The notes beneath the pieces are model-generated. The model saw only the letters and a program-made list of their open reading frames with translations, was not told where the DNA came from and did no database searches. The translations under genes were made by a program, and so were the position numbers. Positions 22,450-33,680 of a DNA stretch of 64,000 nt are shown here, piece by piece. This stretch comes from Adiantum capillus-veneris (taxonomy: Eukaryota > Streptophyta > Polypodiopsida > Polypodiales > Pteridaceae), in assembly GCA_014529385.2 (NCBI GenBank), contig CM043956.1:63492620-63556619 (forward strand). The letters run 5' to 3'. Each line of letters opens with the position of its first letter. Positions within the stretch are counted from its first letter, which is position 1.

Positions 22450-22956
22450 TGTTAGGAAATAAGATGTAGCTAAATAGATAATTTAGTAGATTACTTAATG
22501 GAGAGAGACAGATTTACATACACGAGATTATAGAGTAGAGAGAGAGAGAGAGTACACACGATATACGTGGTTCACCCAATGTGGGCTACGTCCACGGGAA
22601 AGCAGCCACTCAATGGCTTTAGTACTTCAAAACAAGAAGTAGTTTACAAAGGGATTATACCCTTAATGGAGCTCCCGCCTTGCTTCACTCTCACCACCTC
22701 ACACTCACCTTGTTGCATCAACTTCACACTATGAAATGTGTGTAGAAATGGCCTCCTTATATAGGGCAAAAGGGCTGCCCTCTCTCATGAGAGGCAGCCA
22801 TGTGTAGCCGCCCTTGTGTAGATAAGTCCAAATCGGACCCTCCAATCCGCCCATGTGTGGCCACCCTTGAGAAGACAAGTCCGCTTTTGAATTCGGCCAC
22901 CGGCCACCGGCCATTGACTATCGGCCAGTGGCCAACCGACGGTTGTTTTCTAACCA
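22450..22956 (-). mobile_element. Solo LTR, copia type
   Basis: A 507-bp segment with plus-strand ends TGTTAGGAAA...TTTTCTAACCA, an imperfect terminal inverted pair. It is flanked by GTCTC (22,445-22,449) and GTTTC (22,957-22,961), a 5-bp target duplication with one mismatch. On the minus strand it has a TATA box (CCTATATAAGG near 22,752) and, downstream of it, GTGGACGTAGCCCACATTGG with GGTGAACCACGTATATCGTG, the kind of R/U5 text common in plant copia LTRs. No primer site or polypurine tract adjoins it. Confidence 0.6.
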
Positions 22957-23064
22957 GTTTCCGGCCGCCGTCCGGCCATAATATTCTGGCAAAAAGGAAT
23001 ATTCTGACGACCTACTCTGAGTTGCTGTCTTCCTTCTGTTTCCTGTTTCATCATCTTCAACAAT

Positions 23065-23076
23065 TGGTATCAGAGC
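23065..23076 (+). promoter_or_regulatory. Primer-binding site of copia-1
   Basis: TGGTATCAGAGC, complementary to the 3' end of initiator-Met tRNA, two bases after the LTR's terminal CA. Confidence 0.9.
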
Positions 23077-23459
23077 AAGGTGATTTCCAGAGCCTCTACT
23101 TGCGTTTTCACGTCCGCGCGCGCAATCGCGGTTTTCAGGCAGTTTTTGGAAAATTTGCTCATGGGAGCATCCTCGACGTTCCGGGTGTATTCTGATTGGT
23201 GACTTGGGGTTTTAACCCCCTTTGAAAGCCGTCGAGCCCTCAGAATTTTGTTCTGAGCAGCGTAGCAGAAGTTACTTTTCGGAGGCGTTTAGATCAAGAG
23301 GGTGTGCTTTTTGACAGATTTTCTTCAGGTAAACAGTTCTTTTGGGAAGCAGCTTGTCTTAGCTTTGTGCTAAGATTTTGTGTAGAGTTTTGCTTGCATT
23401 GGAGAGGAGATTTGTGAATCTCTTGGAGGTTCTTTTGCTCTCTTGTGTGCATCCACAAT

Positions 23460-26400
23460 ATGGCTCAATCTACGGAGAAAGAGATTTTTGGTGCGTTTAC
23501 ATCCAAAGACAAATTGGATGGTACCAACTATTCTCTTTGGTCTTTTATGGCCAAAAATGTTTTGGTTGGAAAAGGATTGTGGGATTATGTATCTAGAGAT
23601 GAAGTTCGTCCAGTTAGCATTGCACCTGCCATGCCTGGTCGTGGTGCAGCTGTTGGTGCAGGACCCTCACAAGTCACTCCAGAGCAAAAGAGATGGGATA
23701 CTAAAGATGCATAAGCTATGGCTGTGATTGCCTTAACCATAAAGAGGACAATCACACCACATATCAGATCTTGCAGAACTGCTGAGGATGCTTGGAACAC
23801 TCTGCAAGCTATGTTTGGAGGAAGAAACGCTGCCAGAATAGAGTTTTTGAAGAAACAACTTGACAAAATACAGATGGACGAAGGTGACGATATTGTCAAG
23901 CATCTTACAAAAATCAGGGATCTTAAAGACCAATTGCTTAGCATTGATGAAGTGATTCCAGAGAAGGACTTGGTTTCCAAAACACTCAATTCACTACCAC
24001 CATCTTATTTGACTTTTCAGACTTCTTTGACTCTGTCTTTGCGAGCTATTCCTGAGCCTCTTCATTTTGAAGAGTTAGTGGCTTTGCTATTGTAGGAGGA
24101 TCAATCACGTAAGAACAAGTCTTTACAGGTGGACGGTATGGATCATGCTCTTGTTGTACAGAACAAAAACAAGGGTAAAGAGAGTGATCATTACTCCAAG
24201 TCTAGTGCAGGACAATCTTCAGAGAAGTCTAAAGGTGATTCCGACAAGTCCAAGAAGAAAGGTAAATGTCACTACTGCAAGAAACCTGGTCACTACATTA
24301 GTGAGTGTAAAAAGCGAATTGCTAAAGAAAAGAAGAAAGAGTCAAGTTTGGTTGTTTCAGCTTCTGGTGATTCTTCTACAGCTGAAGAAGAGTCTGCAAA
24401 CTTTGTGCAGGATTCTTATGCTTTTGTAGTATGTTCAGATTTTTCTGCTTACAGTGTTGACAAGACACAAATGATTTGGTACTTTGATAGTGGTGCATCC
24501 AGGCATATTACTTCAAGGAAGGATTTGTTTTGTTCATTGGATGCAGCTCCAGCAGGAAAGAAGGTGACATGTGCAAATAATGCTTCTTATCCAATAAAAG
24601 GCGTTGGTAAGATTTTGATTACCATTTCAGATGGTTCAAATTTATGCTTGCCAGATGTTTTATATGTTCCAGGGATCAAGAAGAATTTGTTGTCTGTATC
24701 CTCTCTTGCAAAAAATGGTCTTCGGGTCATTTTTGAGGATGACAGATGTGTTGTACGAGATCGAGAGAATGGTTATTCTCTTATCACTACAGGTACGCTG
24801 GAAAATGGACTATTTGTGCTAGATCGTTATGAAAAGCAGATTCAGGTATGTATTGCACAAACAAAGACTCAGGCAATGCAGGATGCTGAGTTGTGGCATG
24901 CTAGATTCGGGCATTTTAGTTATGGCAGTTTGATGACTTTACAACGTCATAATATGGTGCATGATTTGTCTTTATTGGAGATGCCACCAAGACATGTATG
25001 TGAAGGTTGCGTTCTTGGAAAGATGCACAGATTTGCATTTTCGCAAGATGGTTCAGTTAGAGCGACACGAAAGTTGCAGCTTGTACACAGTGATGTATGT
25101 GGTCCTATGAGGACGCCATCTTTGGGAAACAGCCTTTATTTTGTGACCTTCATTGATGAATTTTCCAGGTTTTGTTGGGTGTATCCACTCAAAGCAAAGT
25201 CAGACGTGTTTGCAGTTTTTCAACATTATGTCGCCATGGTTGAAAATGAAACAGGTTGCAAAGTACAGACTCTTCGTACCGATCGAGGAGGTGAATACAT
25301 GTCAGGTGCATTTAAGGATTTTTTGAGAAAGAAAGGCATTAAACACCAATGCACTATGCCATACACACCACAACAGAATGGTGTTGCAAAAAGAAAGAAC
25401 AGGTCTTTAATGGAGACGGCTAGATGTATGCTCAAGGCTAAGAGTTTGCCTCATAAGCTATGGATGGAGGCAGTTGCTTGTGCAGCACATGTTTTGAACA
25501 GGTGTCCTACTCGTGCCTTGAAGACCATTACTCCATATGAAGCTTGGTATGACAGAAAACCTTCAGTCAGTTATCTTCGTGTTTTTGGTTGCCTTGCTTA
25601 TGCTCACATCCCTCAGCAGTTACGTGGGAAGCTTGATGATAAGGCAATCAAATGTATATTTGTGGGGTACAGTAGTGGAAGTAAAGGTTATAGACTTTAC
25701 AATCCTACTACAAACAAGATTTTTGAAAGTCGTGATGTAAGTTTTGCAAAAACTACTGCTCAACCTATGGTTGCTTTTGATGTACCTCATATGCAGACAC
25801 ATGATGTATTTGAAGGTTTGCTTCCTTCTTTTGTGGAGAATCAAGAATCACAACAGGTTGATAATCTTGATCAATCTTTTGATCAGCATGTGACACCTCA
25901 TGATGTAGAGGAAATTGTGCGTGAAGAGCAAGAAGTTCTCAGGGAAGAAAGAACCTTGCCTAAATGGGTTCAGAAAACTTTGCAGGATAGCAAGTTGGAT
26001 GCACCGTTGCCACGAAAAACACGTGCTGGTACTACTTTTGGTAGAGAGCAAGTAGATTTGGCTTGCTTTAGCAGTCTTTGTGATGCAGATGAGCCTGATT
26101 CATTTGAACAATCTTTAGAGTGTGTTCAGTGGAAAGATGCTATGCAGCAAGAAATTGATTCTATTCATAAGAATCATACATGGGATCTAGTGGACTTGCC
26201 TACAGGTAAAAAACCTATTGGTACAAAGTGGGTTTTTAAGGTAAAAAGGAAACAAGATGGTACTGTTGACAGGTACAAAGCAAGGCTTGTGGCAAAAGGC
26301 TATGCGCAACAGAAAGGCATAGATTATGATGAAACCTTTGCTCCCACTTCTCGTGCGTCCACAGTTAGATCACTAGTTGCAATTGCTGCTCATCATGGTT

Positions 26401-27623
26401 GGAAAGTGCATCAGTTGGATATCAAAACTGCTTTTTTGAATGGTGATTTGCAGGAAGAAGTTTATGTAAGTCAACCAAGTGGTTTTATTGTAAAAGGTCA
26501 AGAGCAAAAGGTATGTAGATTGCGTAAAGCTTTGTATGGTCTCAAACAGGCTCCAAGAGCATGGTATGAGAAGATACATACTTATTTGATTGGCCAGGGA
26601 TTTCAGAATAGTCCAACAGAAAGTACTTTGTATGTCAAAAAGAGAGATGGAGTTCTCATTATGCTAACACTTTATGTGGATGATATGCTTCTTACAGGCA
26701 ATAGTGTAGATGAAATTGAAGTGTTTAAAGATGCTTTGAGAAAAACCTTTGAGATGTCTGATCTTGGTTTGCTACATTATTACTTGGGTATTCAGTTTGT
26801 GCAATCAGAGGATGGCATATACATGCTGCAGGCAAAATATTTGCATAAAATTTTGGACAAGTTTGGTATGCAAAATTGTAAACCAATCTCTACACCCGTA
26901 GAAACTGGATCAACATTGAGCATGCACGATGTTGGAGAACCTTTTGATGTACATACTTATGCAGCAGCGGTTGGTTGCTTGATATATTTGGCAGGCAACA
27001 CTCGTCCAGACATTCAATTTGGGGTTTCACAAGCAAGCAGATTTATGCACAGCCCAGGTATGCATCATTGGCAGGCTGTGAAGCACATACTTCGTTACCT
27101 TTCAGGTACCCCTAATCTTGCCATGTTCTTTCCAAGGGGGGATTCTATGCAGCTTCTTGGTTACACCGATTCAGATTGGGCTGGTGATTTTGACACACGA
27201 CATTCCACAAGTGGCAATTGTTTTTTCTTGGGAAATGCATGTATATCTTGGCTAAGCAAGAAGCAACCCACAGTGGCTACATCAACTTGTGAAGCTGAGT
27301 ACAGGGCAGCTTTCACGGCAATAGTTGATTGTGTATGGATACGCAGGTTATTGGCAGATCTTTGTGAGTGTCAACAGGCACCCACTACCATTTTCACTGA
27401 CAGTCAGAGTGCTATGGCAGTTGCAAGGAATCCAATATTTCATGCAAGAACAAAGCACATAGAGGTTCACTACCACTATGTCAGGGAAAGGCTACATGCA
27501 GGGGAGATCACACTAACTTACTGTCCTACATAGGATAACATTGCAGATCTATTTACGAAGGCGTTATCACGAGAAAAGTTTGAAGCTTTCCGAAAAGCTT
27601 TGGGCTTACTCTCATACACATGA
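23460..27623 (+). pseudogene. copia-1 Gag-Pol polyprotein with three in-frame stops
   Basis: One frame holds the full set. Gag starts at ATG 23,460, with an N-terminal KLDGTNYSLW motif and zinc knuckle CHYCKKPGHYISEC (24,267-24,308). Protease has DSGA (Asp codon 24,486). Integrase has the HARFGHFSYG...CEGC zinc site, DVCG and TDRGGEY, but the third catalytic residue is Lys (GVAKRKN, codon 25,389-25,391) where the family has Glu. RT has YVDD at 26,673-26,684. RNase H has TDSDWAGD, then the FTDSQSAMAVARN segment. Stops: TAA 23,712, TAG 24,093, TAG 27,531, each where a Gln codon fits, then the natural TGA at 27,621. It is almost intact otherwise, but integration is unlikely without the Glu. Confidence 0.9.
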
Positions 27624-27670
27624 TGATCTGCTACCTTGTACGGATTCACACTATCACTACAGGGGGGATT

Positions 27671-27951
27671 TGTAGACATGTAGTAGTGTTAGTGTGTATA
27701 CGCGCTTCACCAGGGGCACTTTTCTCCCACTGGGTTTTTCCCCCTGGACATCCGGTGTGAAAGGACACCTTATCTCTTAGGGTTTCATATAAGCTTTGTA
27801 GCTCTGAGTTTATATACACTATTATTCTAATACAGAGTGAGAGAGAGACTACAGAGATCTCATACACAAGCTCTGTGTCTTCTCCTTCTCCATCTTCTTC
27901 CTACTCTGAGTTGCTGTCTTCCTTCTGTTTCCTGTTTCATCATCTTCAACA
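27671..27951 (+). mobile_element. copia-1 3' LTR
   Basis: 281 bp, TGTAGACATG...CTTCAACA, preceded by the polypurine tract CAGGGGGGATT (27,660-27,670). A TATA-like TTTATATAC lies at 27,809-27,817. Only its last 52 bp are present on the 5' side. Confidence 0.85.
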
Positions 27952-28049
27952 GTTTCCGGCGAGTGATTTTCCTTCACGCACAATGGCTTCTCCTCATAAT
28001 GGGGGCCTTACAAATGTGCGCTTTTACCACAGAAAATTACAAGGGTAAA

Positions 28050-28478
28050 TCAAGCTCCATACTTAACAGTCTCTAATTTGGTCATCAAATGTGGCCGACA
28101 TCACTAACTCTCTTCCGTAAGTTCCACGCCTATCAAATGGTATAGGATCTTGTCCGGGAAAAGCTTTGGAGACAATGAAGCAAGCCATCGTGGGTTGGTA
28201 ACCTCTTCTGGCTATAGAGGTTGTTAGCTAAGCCACACAATCATCATTTGTTCTAACGGCTGGGTTGGCCAAGACACGGAAAAGGGGGATGCGAGGCAAC
28301 AAGTGATTGTATGGCACAACATGTGCATCAATCCAACCCGATAAGATGTGGCGATCAAACACGAATCCAAAGAAATCCGTAAGAGAATCATTACTCGTGT
28401 TCTTTGCAAGGATGGTTGTCGGCGTGACTGCACTCATCGAAGGAGGCACTCGCATGGTTTTCAAAACGGACATTCCAA
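28050..28478 (-). pseudogene. Unrecognised coding fragment beside the duplicated block
   Basis: On the minus strand one frame runs about 140 codons from the junction at 28,478 to TAA near 28,050, broken once by TAG at 28,230-28,228 where Gln would fit. The text is typical globular protein: a DFFGFVFDRHILSGWIDAH segment, a VLANPAVRTNDD segment, then after the stop SIARRGYQPTMACFIVSKAF and FDRRGTYGREL. There are no retroelement motifs. It adjoins the protease linker of the second F copy without a frame break for a few codons, so the upstream end has been cut off by the duplication breakpoint. It could be a host-gene exon or a captured gene fragment. The family is not recognised. Confidence 0.45.
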
Positions 28479-29013
28479 CCAAGAAATCTTTGTTTCTCAT
28501 CGTGCTCTTCTTCAAGAAACAAGGAGGAAACATCTAGATCACTATCGCTGCTCTCTTCCACCTCACTACCATCATCCCCATTATCTTCTTCTTCACTTGA
28601 GTACTCTTCTTCATCACTTTGCTCACCAAAATCAGCGTCCAAAGATTGCTTGCTAGCCATGTCAAACCTCTTCTTATCACCCCTTCTATTGTAGAGAGTG
28701 ATGGTACTAAGTCCCCAACCTTGTACAGCTTTCGTAGCCTGTAACCATGGTCTTCCAAGGATGAGAGGGAAAGCACCAATACTTGCAGGCATAACATGGA
28801 AATTGACCAGCACTTTAACATCAAATACATCCACCTCCAAGTCCTTTATAACTCCCAAGCACCTCACCCTTGATTGATTGGAAAGCTTTATGCAAAACCC
28901 TGAATTCTTCACCATGTTGAGTCCCAACTTTCATGCACAAGCTTGAATAATAACACATACATGTGCACCTCCATCAATATATGCCTCTCCAATGCACTTC
29001 CTCTTATTCCATG
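28479..29013 (-). pseudogene. Element F copy 2: protease and acidic linker
   Basis: Second copy of 15,753-16,287. A frame open from 28,927 to 28,391 includes a KLSNQSRVRCLGVIKDLEV piece, the protease end FPLILGRPWLQ and the Asp/Glu-rich linker, so this copy is less broken than copy 1 (one frame instead of several). It is cut at 28,479 by the duplication breakpoint and at 29,013 by insertion of element E. The rest of the copy resumes at 38,764. Confidence 0.8.
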
Positions 29014-30524
29014 TGATAGCGGAAAAAAGAGCAGTGCAATCGGGTGGCCTCTGTACTCATGCACACTCCACAAACCACGCCTCATGCAAACAAGCAAAGA
29101 ACAAAACAAAGGGGGCACCACCCTAAATTAAGAGGTTTAGGGACCTCACACATAGTGCACATAGTCAAGTGAGACTTCCGGCATTATGATGGCATCAAAA
29201 CATATGGCAAAACACATAGAAACGAAGCTTAGGGACCTTATGTAGCGTATATATACACAAGACATCACCTTAACAATACAACGGCATCTGATCATACATA
29301 ACAAGGATATAGAGAAGCAAGCCAAGGATGGCATAATCCCTTGTCAAAAACAATCAACCCAGCAAGTAGGTATGATCCTACTAGCAACACATCAATACCT
29401 TAGAGAATGATGGCGAGGATGGTGGCCATGGAGCATGAGAGAAGACTCCTTATTTAGGTTTTAGGGCTAGTAATGTAGCATACTAGAGGGAGAGAGAGAG
29501 AGAGGGAGAGAGAGTAGAGCTCCATCCATAGCTCCTCGTTGTGAGCAATGTCGTCATAGCTTCGTTGCTTGGTGAAAAGGGTGAAGTGTTAGTTTTGAGT
29601 GAGAGAAGGCCTCCTTATATAGGTTTCTGAGAGGGTTTAGGATTAGGGATAAACATGCTTAAATCCGCTGATTGGGGTTACTTTTTGCTTAGGGTGGTCA
29701 ATAGATTGAGGTCACCTAATATGTCACCATCAAGATATTCTCTAGAGTGATGTGAGAGGGGAGGGTAAATGCTGATTTTTCTGATTGTGACACATGGGGA
29801 TAAGGCCTTGACCAGCATTTAAGAGCAGGTAAGGTGGCTGTTGAAACTGGAGGTTCTGCACATGTCAGGGGGGGACCTGCGGGGGGGAGGTGGCAGCTGG
29901 GTCCTCCTGAATATCAAATTCTCAAAAAATCCTCAACTATGGCTTCTTTTGATATGTGTTCTTTGAAAAAATCAGCATGTCTCTTTTCAACTCAAAAGTC
30001 TTTATGCCTGTTGACTCACCTTTACCATAAGATTTTCCCCTTTTCTCCTCCTGCAACTGCATTGTTGATGCCCAATCACTGCTTCTAGTAACAGTGAACT
30101 GTTACCTACCAAATACTTATGGTGCAGTAAAAAATATTTACCATGCGTAAAAAAAGTTACTGTAGGTAAAAAGTGATTTGTATTTACCATATAGGTGAAA
30201 AATATTTACTGTAGGTAAAAAATATTTACTGTCGGTAAAAAAGTGAAAACGGAGTATGCTATGCTGTGAGTCCACACGAACATCCCCGTGTAAATTTCAC
30301 TAGAAATTCACACCTAGAATGGGCTATTCTATAAGATATAGGTTGTAGGCATGCATAAGAGCTCGTTCCCACGTATCTTCTGTCCATGGCACTTTTTACT
30401 CTTTGGTGCTTGTGAAGTAGATTTTTCTTCTCTTTCGAGATCCCTTGGACTAGAGTATCCTCATCTCCCCAACAACTGACTGTGCCTTTATTGCATCTTC
30501 AGAAGGGGTCCTAAAAACCATGCA
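29014..30524 (-). mobile_element. Element E 3' LTR
   Basis: About 1.5 kb, plus-strand ends TGATAGCGG...CCATGCA. The right end is uncertain by a few bases because CCATGCATC is shared with the flank at 38,757. On the minus strand a TATA box (CCTATATAAGG) lies near 29,615. It contains a GA run (29,490-29,515) and an AT-rich array of TAGGTAAAAAATATTTACTG-like units (30,105-30,245). The polypurine tract on the minus strand (AAGGGGGAGGGC, 30,544-30,531) adjoins it. Confidence 0.85.
30105..30245. repeat. TAGGTAAAAAATATTTACTG-type array in the E LTR
   Basis: Six to seven diverged units of about 20 bp, each partly palindromic (GGTAAA...TTTACC/TTTACT). The 5' LTR copy is at 38,345-38,483 and has lost 1-2 bases in one unit. 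Confidence 0.7.
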
Positions 30525-30544
30525 TCATATAGCCCTCCCCCTTA

Positions 30545-30571
30545 AGCTAGAGGTATTTGATGCCTCTAGCT
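30545..30571. other. Perfect 9-bp stem-loop beside the E polypurine tract
   Basis: AGCTAGAGG and CCTCTAGCT separated by a 9-base loop, immediately upstream (minus strand) of the polypurine tract. Confidence 0.7.
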
Positions 30572-30778
30572 GTAGGTTGTGCTACAATAGGGTTCTCTTG
30601 AATACTTACCCACCTGGTACCAATTGAATTTGCCATGTTACTGCTTTCTTGGCTGATGCACCCTGTTTAGTCCTTTCTGATGAATAATTGTATCCATCCA
30701 TGACTAACAACTGGTCTCCTAGACCCTTGAAAGCCATACCCCATCCATTGTCAATATCCGCTTTCACTGGTAGCATTC

Positions 30779-30841
30779 TCTTTTTTTCTTTTTTTCTTCT
30801 CTTTTTTTCCTTTTTTTCTCTTTTTTTTTTTTTTTTTTTTG
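30779..30841. repeat. T/C-rich low-complexity tract
   Basis: 63 bases of T runs broken by single C or CTTC, ending in a long T run (A-rich on the coding strand of E), between the integrase stop and the LTR. Confidence 0.9.
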
Positions 30842-30900
30842 AAACGACTATGTACATGATTGTTACCTTAGTTGCAGCTCGAATATGATGAGCTCTCCTC

Positions 30901-31660
30901 TTAACCATCCTTAGCATTGATTTCACCAGCATATGGTTGTGAAAGACGACATTGGTAGGCCTTCAATCGCCAACCATTTACCGGGGTCTGATGTACCTTA
31001 CCAACTAGGTCACCTAGTTGGTAACTACCATTTGAGAACCTCTGTATCACTACAAAAGGGCCTTCCCACTTAAGCAAGAACTTACCATCCTTCCTGCGAT
31101 CAAAGCGATTGTCGTATCTGAGCACTAAAGAACCTTCCTTGATACCTTTCTTGACAAGGTTTATAGGCAATAGTGCCTCTTGCCCGTAAACCAAGTGAAA
31201 AGGTGTATACCCCAAGGATGTTTTAAAGGATGTTCTGTAGGCCCAAAGTGCTGCATCTAGGTGTTTGTCCCATGCCTTAGGATGTAAATGCACTTGCTTA
31301 GTGATGATTTTACATATAAGACCATTTACCTTTTCCACAAGACCATTGCACTGAGGGTAGTATGGTGTAGAGTGCCTGCGCTTGATTTTTAACTTGCTCA
31401 TCAATTGCCCGACTAAATCAGCTCGAAATCCCGGTCCCCTATCCGAGAGAATCTCCAAAGGTGTGCCAAAACGGCAACAAAGGCATTCAAAAATGAAATC
31501 ACTCACGTCCTTGGCTGTGATGCGCTTTGTGGGACGAGCTTCTGCCCATCTGGTCATGTACTCCACCCCTATAATGATGTATTCCTTCCCTGATTGAGTG
31601 CAAGGTAGTGGCCCTATTGCATCTATCCCCCATTTTTCAAATGGCCCATAGGTTTTGATT
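30901..31660 (-). pseudogene. Element E integrase
   Basis: After a frameshift near 31,650 the frame gives the integrase core: EKWGIDAIGPLP with the first Asp (about 31,640-31,605), LSDRGPGF with the second Asp (about 31,440), and a PYYPQCNGLVEKVNG segment with Glu (about 31,350), so the DDE triad is complete. The C-terminal part has YRTSFKTSLGYTPF and a KWEGPFVV segment of the GPY/F type. No chromodomain follows, as expected for Tat elements. The zinc-binding part (HEGVCGGHF...CEVC) lies in the preceding frame. Function is lost only through the frameshift. Confidence 0.85.
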
Positions 31661-33680
31661 GGATGCTATTTTCATGGGTAAGACGCCTTGGTCCAGCTTT
31701 TTGGCAAACCTCACATGTGCGGCACCAATGTTGTACATCTCGATGGAGGCTTGGCCACGTGAACCCTGCTTGTAAAATCTTTCTGCTAGTAATCTCTTGT
31801 GCAAAGTGGCCACCACACACACCTTCATGACAACTAAACAAAATATCCTTTATCTCTTGGGATGCAGGAACTCTCCTTAAGACAGCATCTTTCCCTCTAC
31901 AATACAAGTCCTCATTCACTAAGCTATAGCTGGTAGCCTTTTTTGCCAACCACCTACGTTCACTTTTACTCATACCAGAGGGTGCTTCACAATGCTCAAG
32001 AAAGTAAAGTAAATCATGCAACTCCTCCTTTCCCTGGTATAAAGGACTTTTCACAAGGATAGCACCTACTATGAGAGTTTGTAGTTCTTCACCTGCTAAG
32101 GCATCTGCTTCTCGATTTTGATCTCTAGGTACAAAGTGCACTCGAACTTCTTTAAAACCCTTCAACAAGGCCTTTGCTTCCCTCATCTTAACAGACAATT
32201 TGTCATTTTTACAGGCCCATACACCAACCATTTGCTTAACAATCAACATGGAGTCACCAAAAACATTTAGCTTTGTGATGCCCTGAGAAAGACAACATTG
32301 CAACCCTAAAACAAGGGCATGGTACTCAGCCTCATTGTTAGAATGAACCTCTTTTAGATGAAACCCTTTTGCAAAGATCTTCTCCTTCTCTGGACCTAAT
32401 ATTACTATGCCTGCTGATGCCTTGTCTTTGGTCCTCTTGTAAGCCCCATCAAAATACAGACTGTGTGCTCCCAGTAGAACTTCAGGCTCCGGGATAGGCG
32501 GTACCTTACTAGGTGCCTCTTTCTTGGCCTTCTCATAACACCTTTGTGTGAGGACATCTGCCAAACAAGCACGGGTGGAATCCTCTACTTGTAGTGTGTA
32601 GTCAAACTCTTGAAGCTGCACCACCCACTTTGCTATTCTTTGAAACAATTCCATGTGTTGTAGGGCATATGGAAAAACCTCCTCAGTTGTGATCACCACA
32701 AATTGTCTCGGAAGTAAGTAAGCCCGAAACTTCTCCACTGCAAACTTAAGAGCTAGCACCAATTGCTCAGTTGCGCTGAAACCCTTTTCAGCAGCTATCA
32801 TCACTCTACTAGAGAAGTAGACTGGTCTCATGAGAGATGTCTTTGGGTCTTTTTGCATCAAGACAGCTCCTAGAGCTTCTGGACCTACACTAGGATTTAC
32901 ATAGAATAATTCACCCCATGTGGGTTGTAGGACGATAGGCAATGAGCTCAAAATGGTTTTAACTTCTTGAAAGCACCTTTCACCCTCCTCACTCCATGTC
33001 AATGTAGTGTGTTTAGTGAGCTGCTGCAAAGGATAGATTGCCTGAGAAAGGAGATGTATGAATCGTCCCATGTAGCGAACCTTTTGAATGAAGGAGACTA
33101 GTTGCTTCACGTTTGAAGGAGTAGGTAAAGCTAACAATGTCTTTACCTTTTCAAGGTCAGCCTCAATACCATCTTGAGACACAATATGGCCTAGTAGAGT
33201 GACCTTGCTCTCACCTATGTGGCACTTGTCTTTATTCAATTGCCCACCCAATTGGGCCAGACGGGTGAAACCTTCATCAACCTTGGACAGATGTACTTCC
33301 CTAGAGCTGTAAATGCAAAAATCATCAATGAAGACTCGTATGGACTTACCAAAGTAAGGTTGAAACACCAAGTTCATAAACCTCTGGAAAGTAGCTGGGG
33401 CATTAGTTAAACCAAAAGGCATAACTCTATAAGCAAAACACCCCCAAGGTGTTATGAAGGTAGTCTTTCTTTGGTCTTCATCTGCAATTCTGATTTGGAA
33501 GTAGCCTGAGTACCCATCACACACTGTGTACCTTTCATGACCAGCCACTTCATTTAGTATTTCATCTTGAAAAGTCAAAGGAAAATGGTCCCTTTTTGTG
33601 GCTGCGTTTAGAGGCTTGTAATCACACATACCCTCCACTTCCCATTTTTCTTTGGTGCTACCACAACTGGAGACACCCAC
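31623..33680 (-). pseudogene. Element E RT, RNase H and second (archaeal-type) RNase H
   Basis: A 685-codon frame. RT has HERYTVCDGYSGYFQ, MPFGLTNAPATFQRF and the catalytic FIDDFCIYSS. The ordinary gypsy RNase H follows (VYFSSRVM, then FSATEQLVLAL). A linker of about 45 residues leads to a second RNase H: SLYFDGAYKRTKDKASAGI, NNEAEYHALVLGL, FGDSMLIVKQM and a final DQNREADALA, which together carry the D-E-D-D catalytic set of the archaeal-type domain that defines the Tat lineage. The start of the integrase zinc domain ends the frame. It is preceded by a 1-bp frameshift at about 33,625 and followed by another near 31,650. Confidence 0.9.

Larger units (their letters stand above)
23011..27951 (+). 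mobile_element. Ty1/copia retrotransposon copia-1
   Basis: Order on the plus strand: 52 bp of LTR end (23,011-23,062), primer site, leader, one continuous polyprotein frame (23,460-27,623) with three in-frame stops, polypurine tract, and a full 281-bp 3' LTR. The 5' LTR is truncated to its last 52 bp, which are identical to the end of the 3' LTR. A 9-bp GTTTCCGGC occurs at 22,957 and again right after the 3' LTR (27,952). Confidence 0.9.

Noticed and set aside
29834-30088. Open frame in the E LTR (and its twin at 38,074-38,328) as a gene
   Set aside because: It lies in a U3-type region opposite to the element's direction, has no motif, and is duplicated only because the LTR is.
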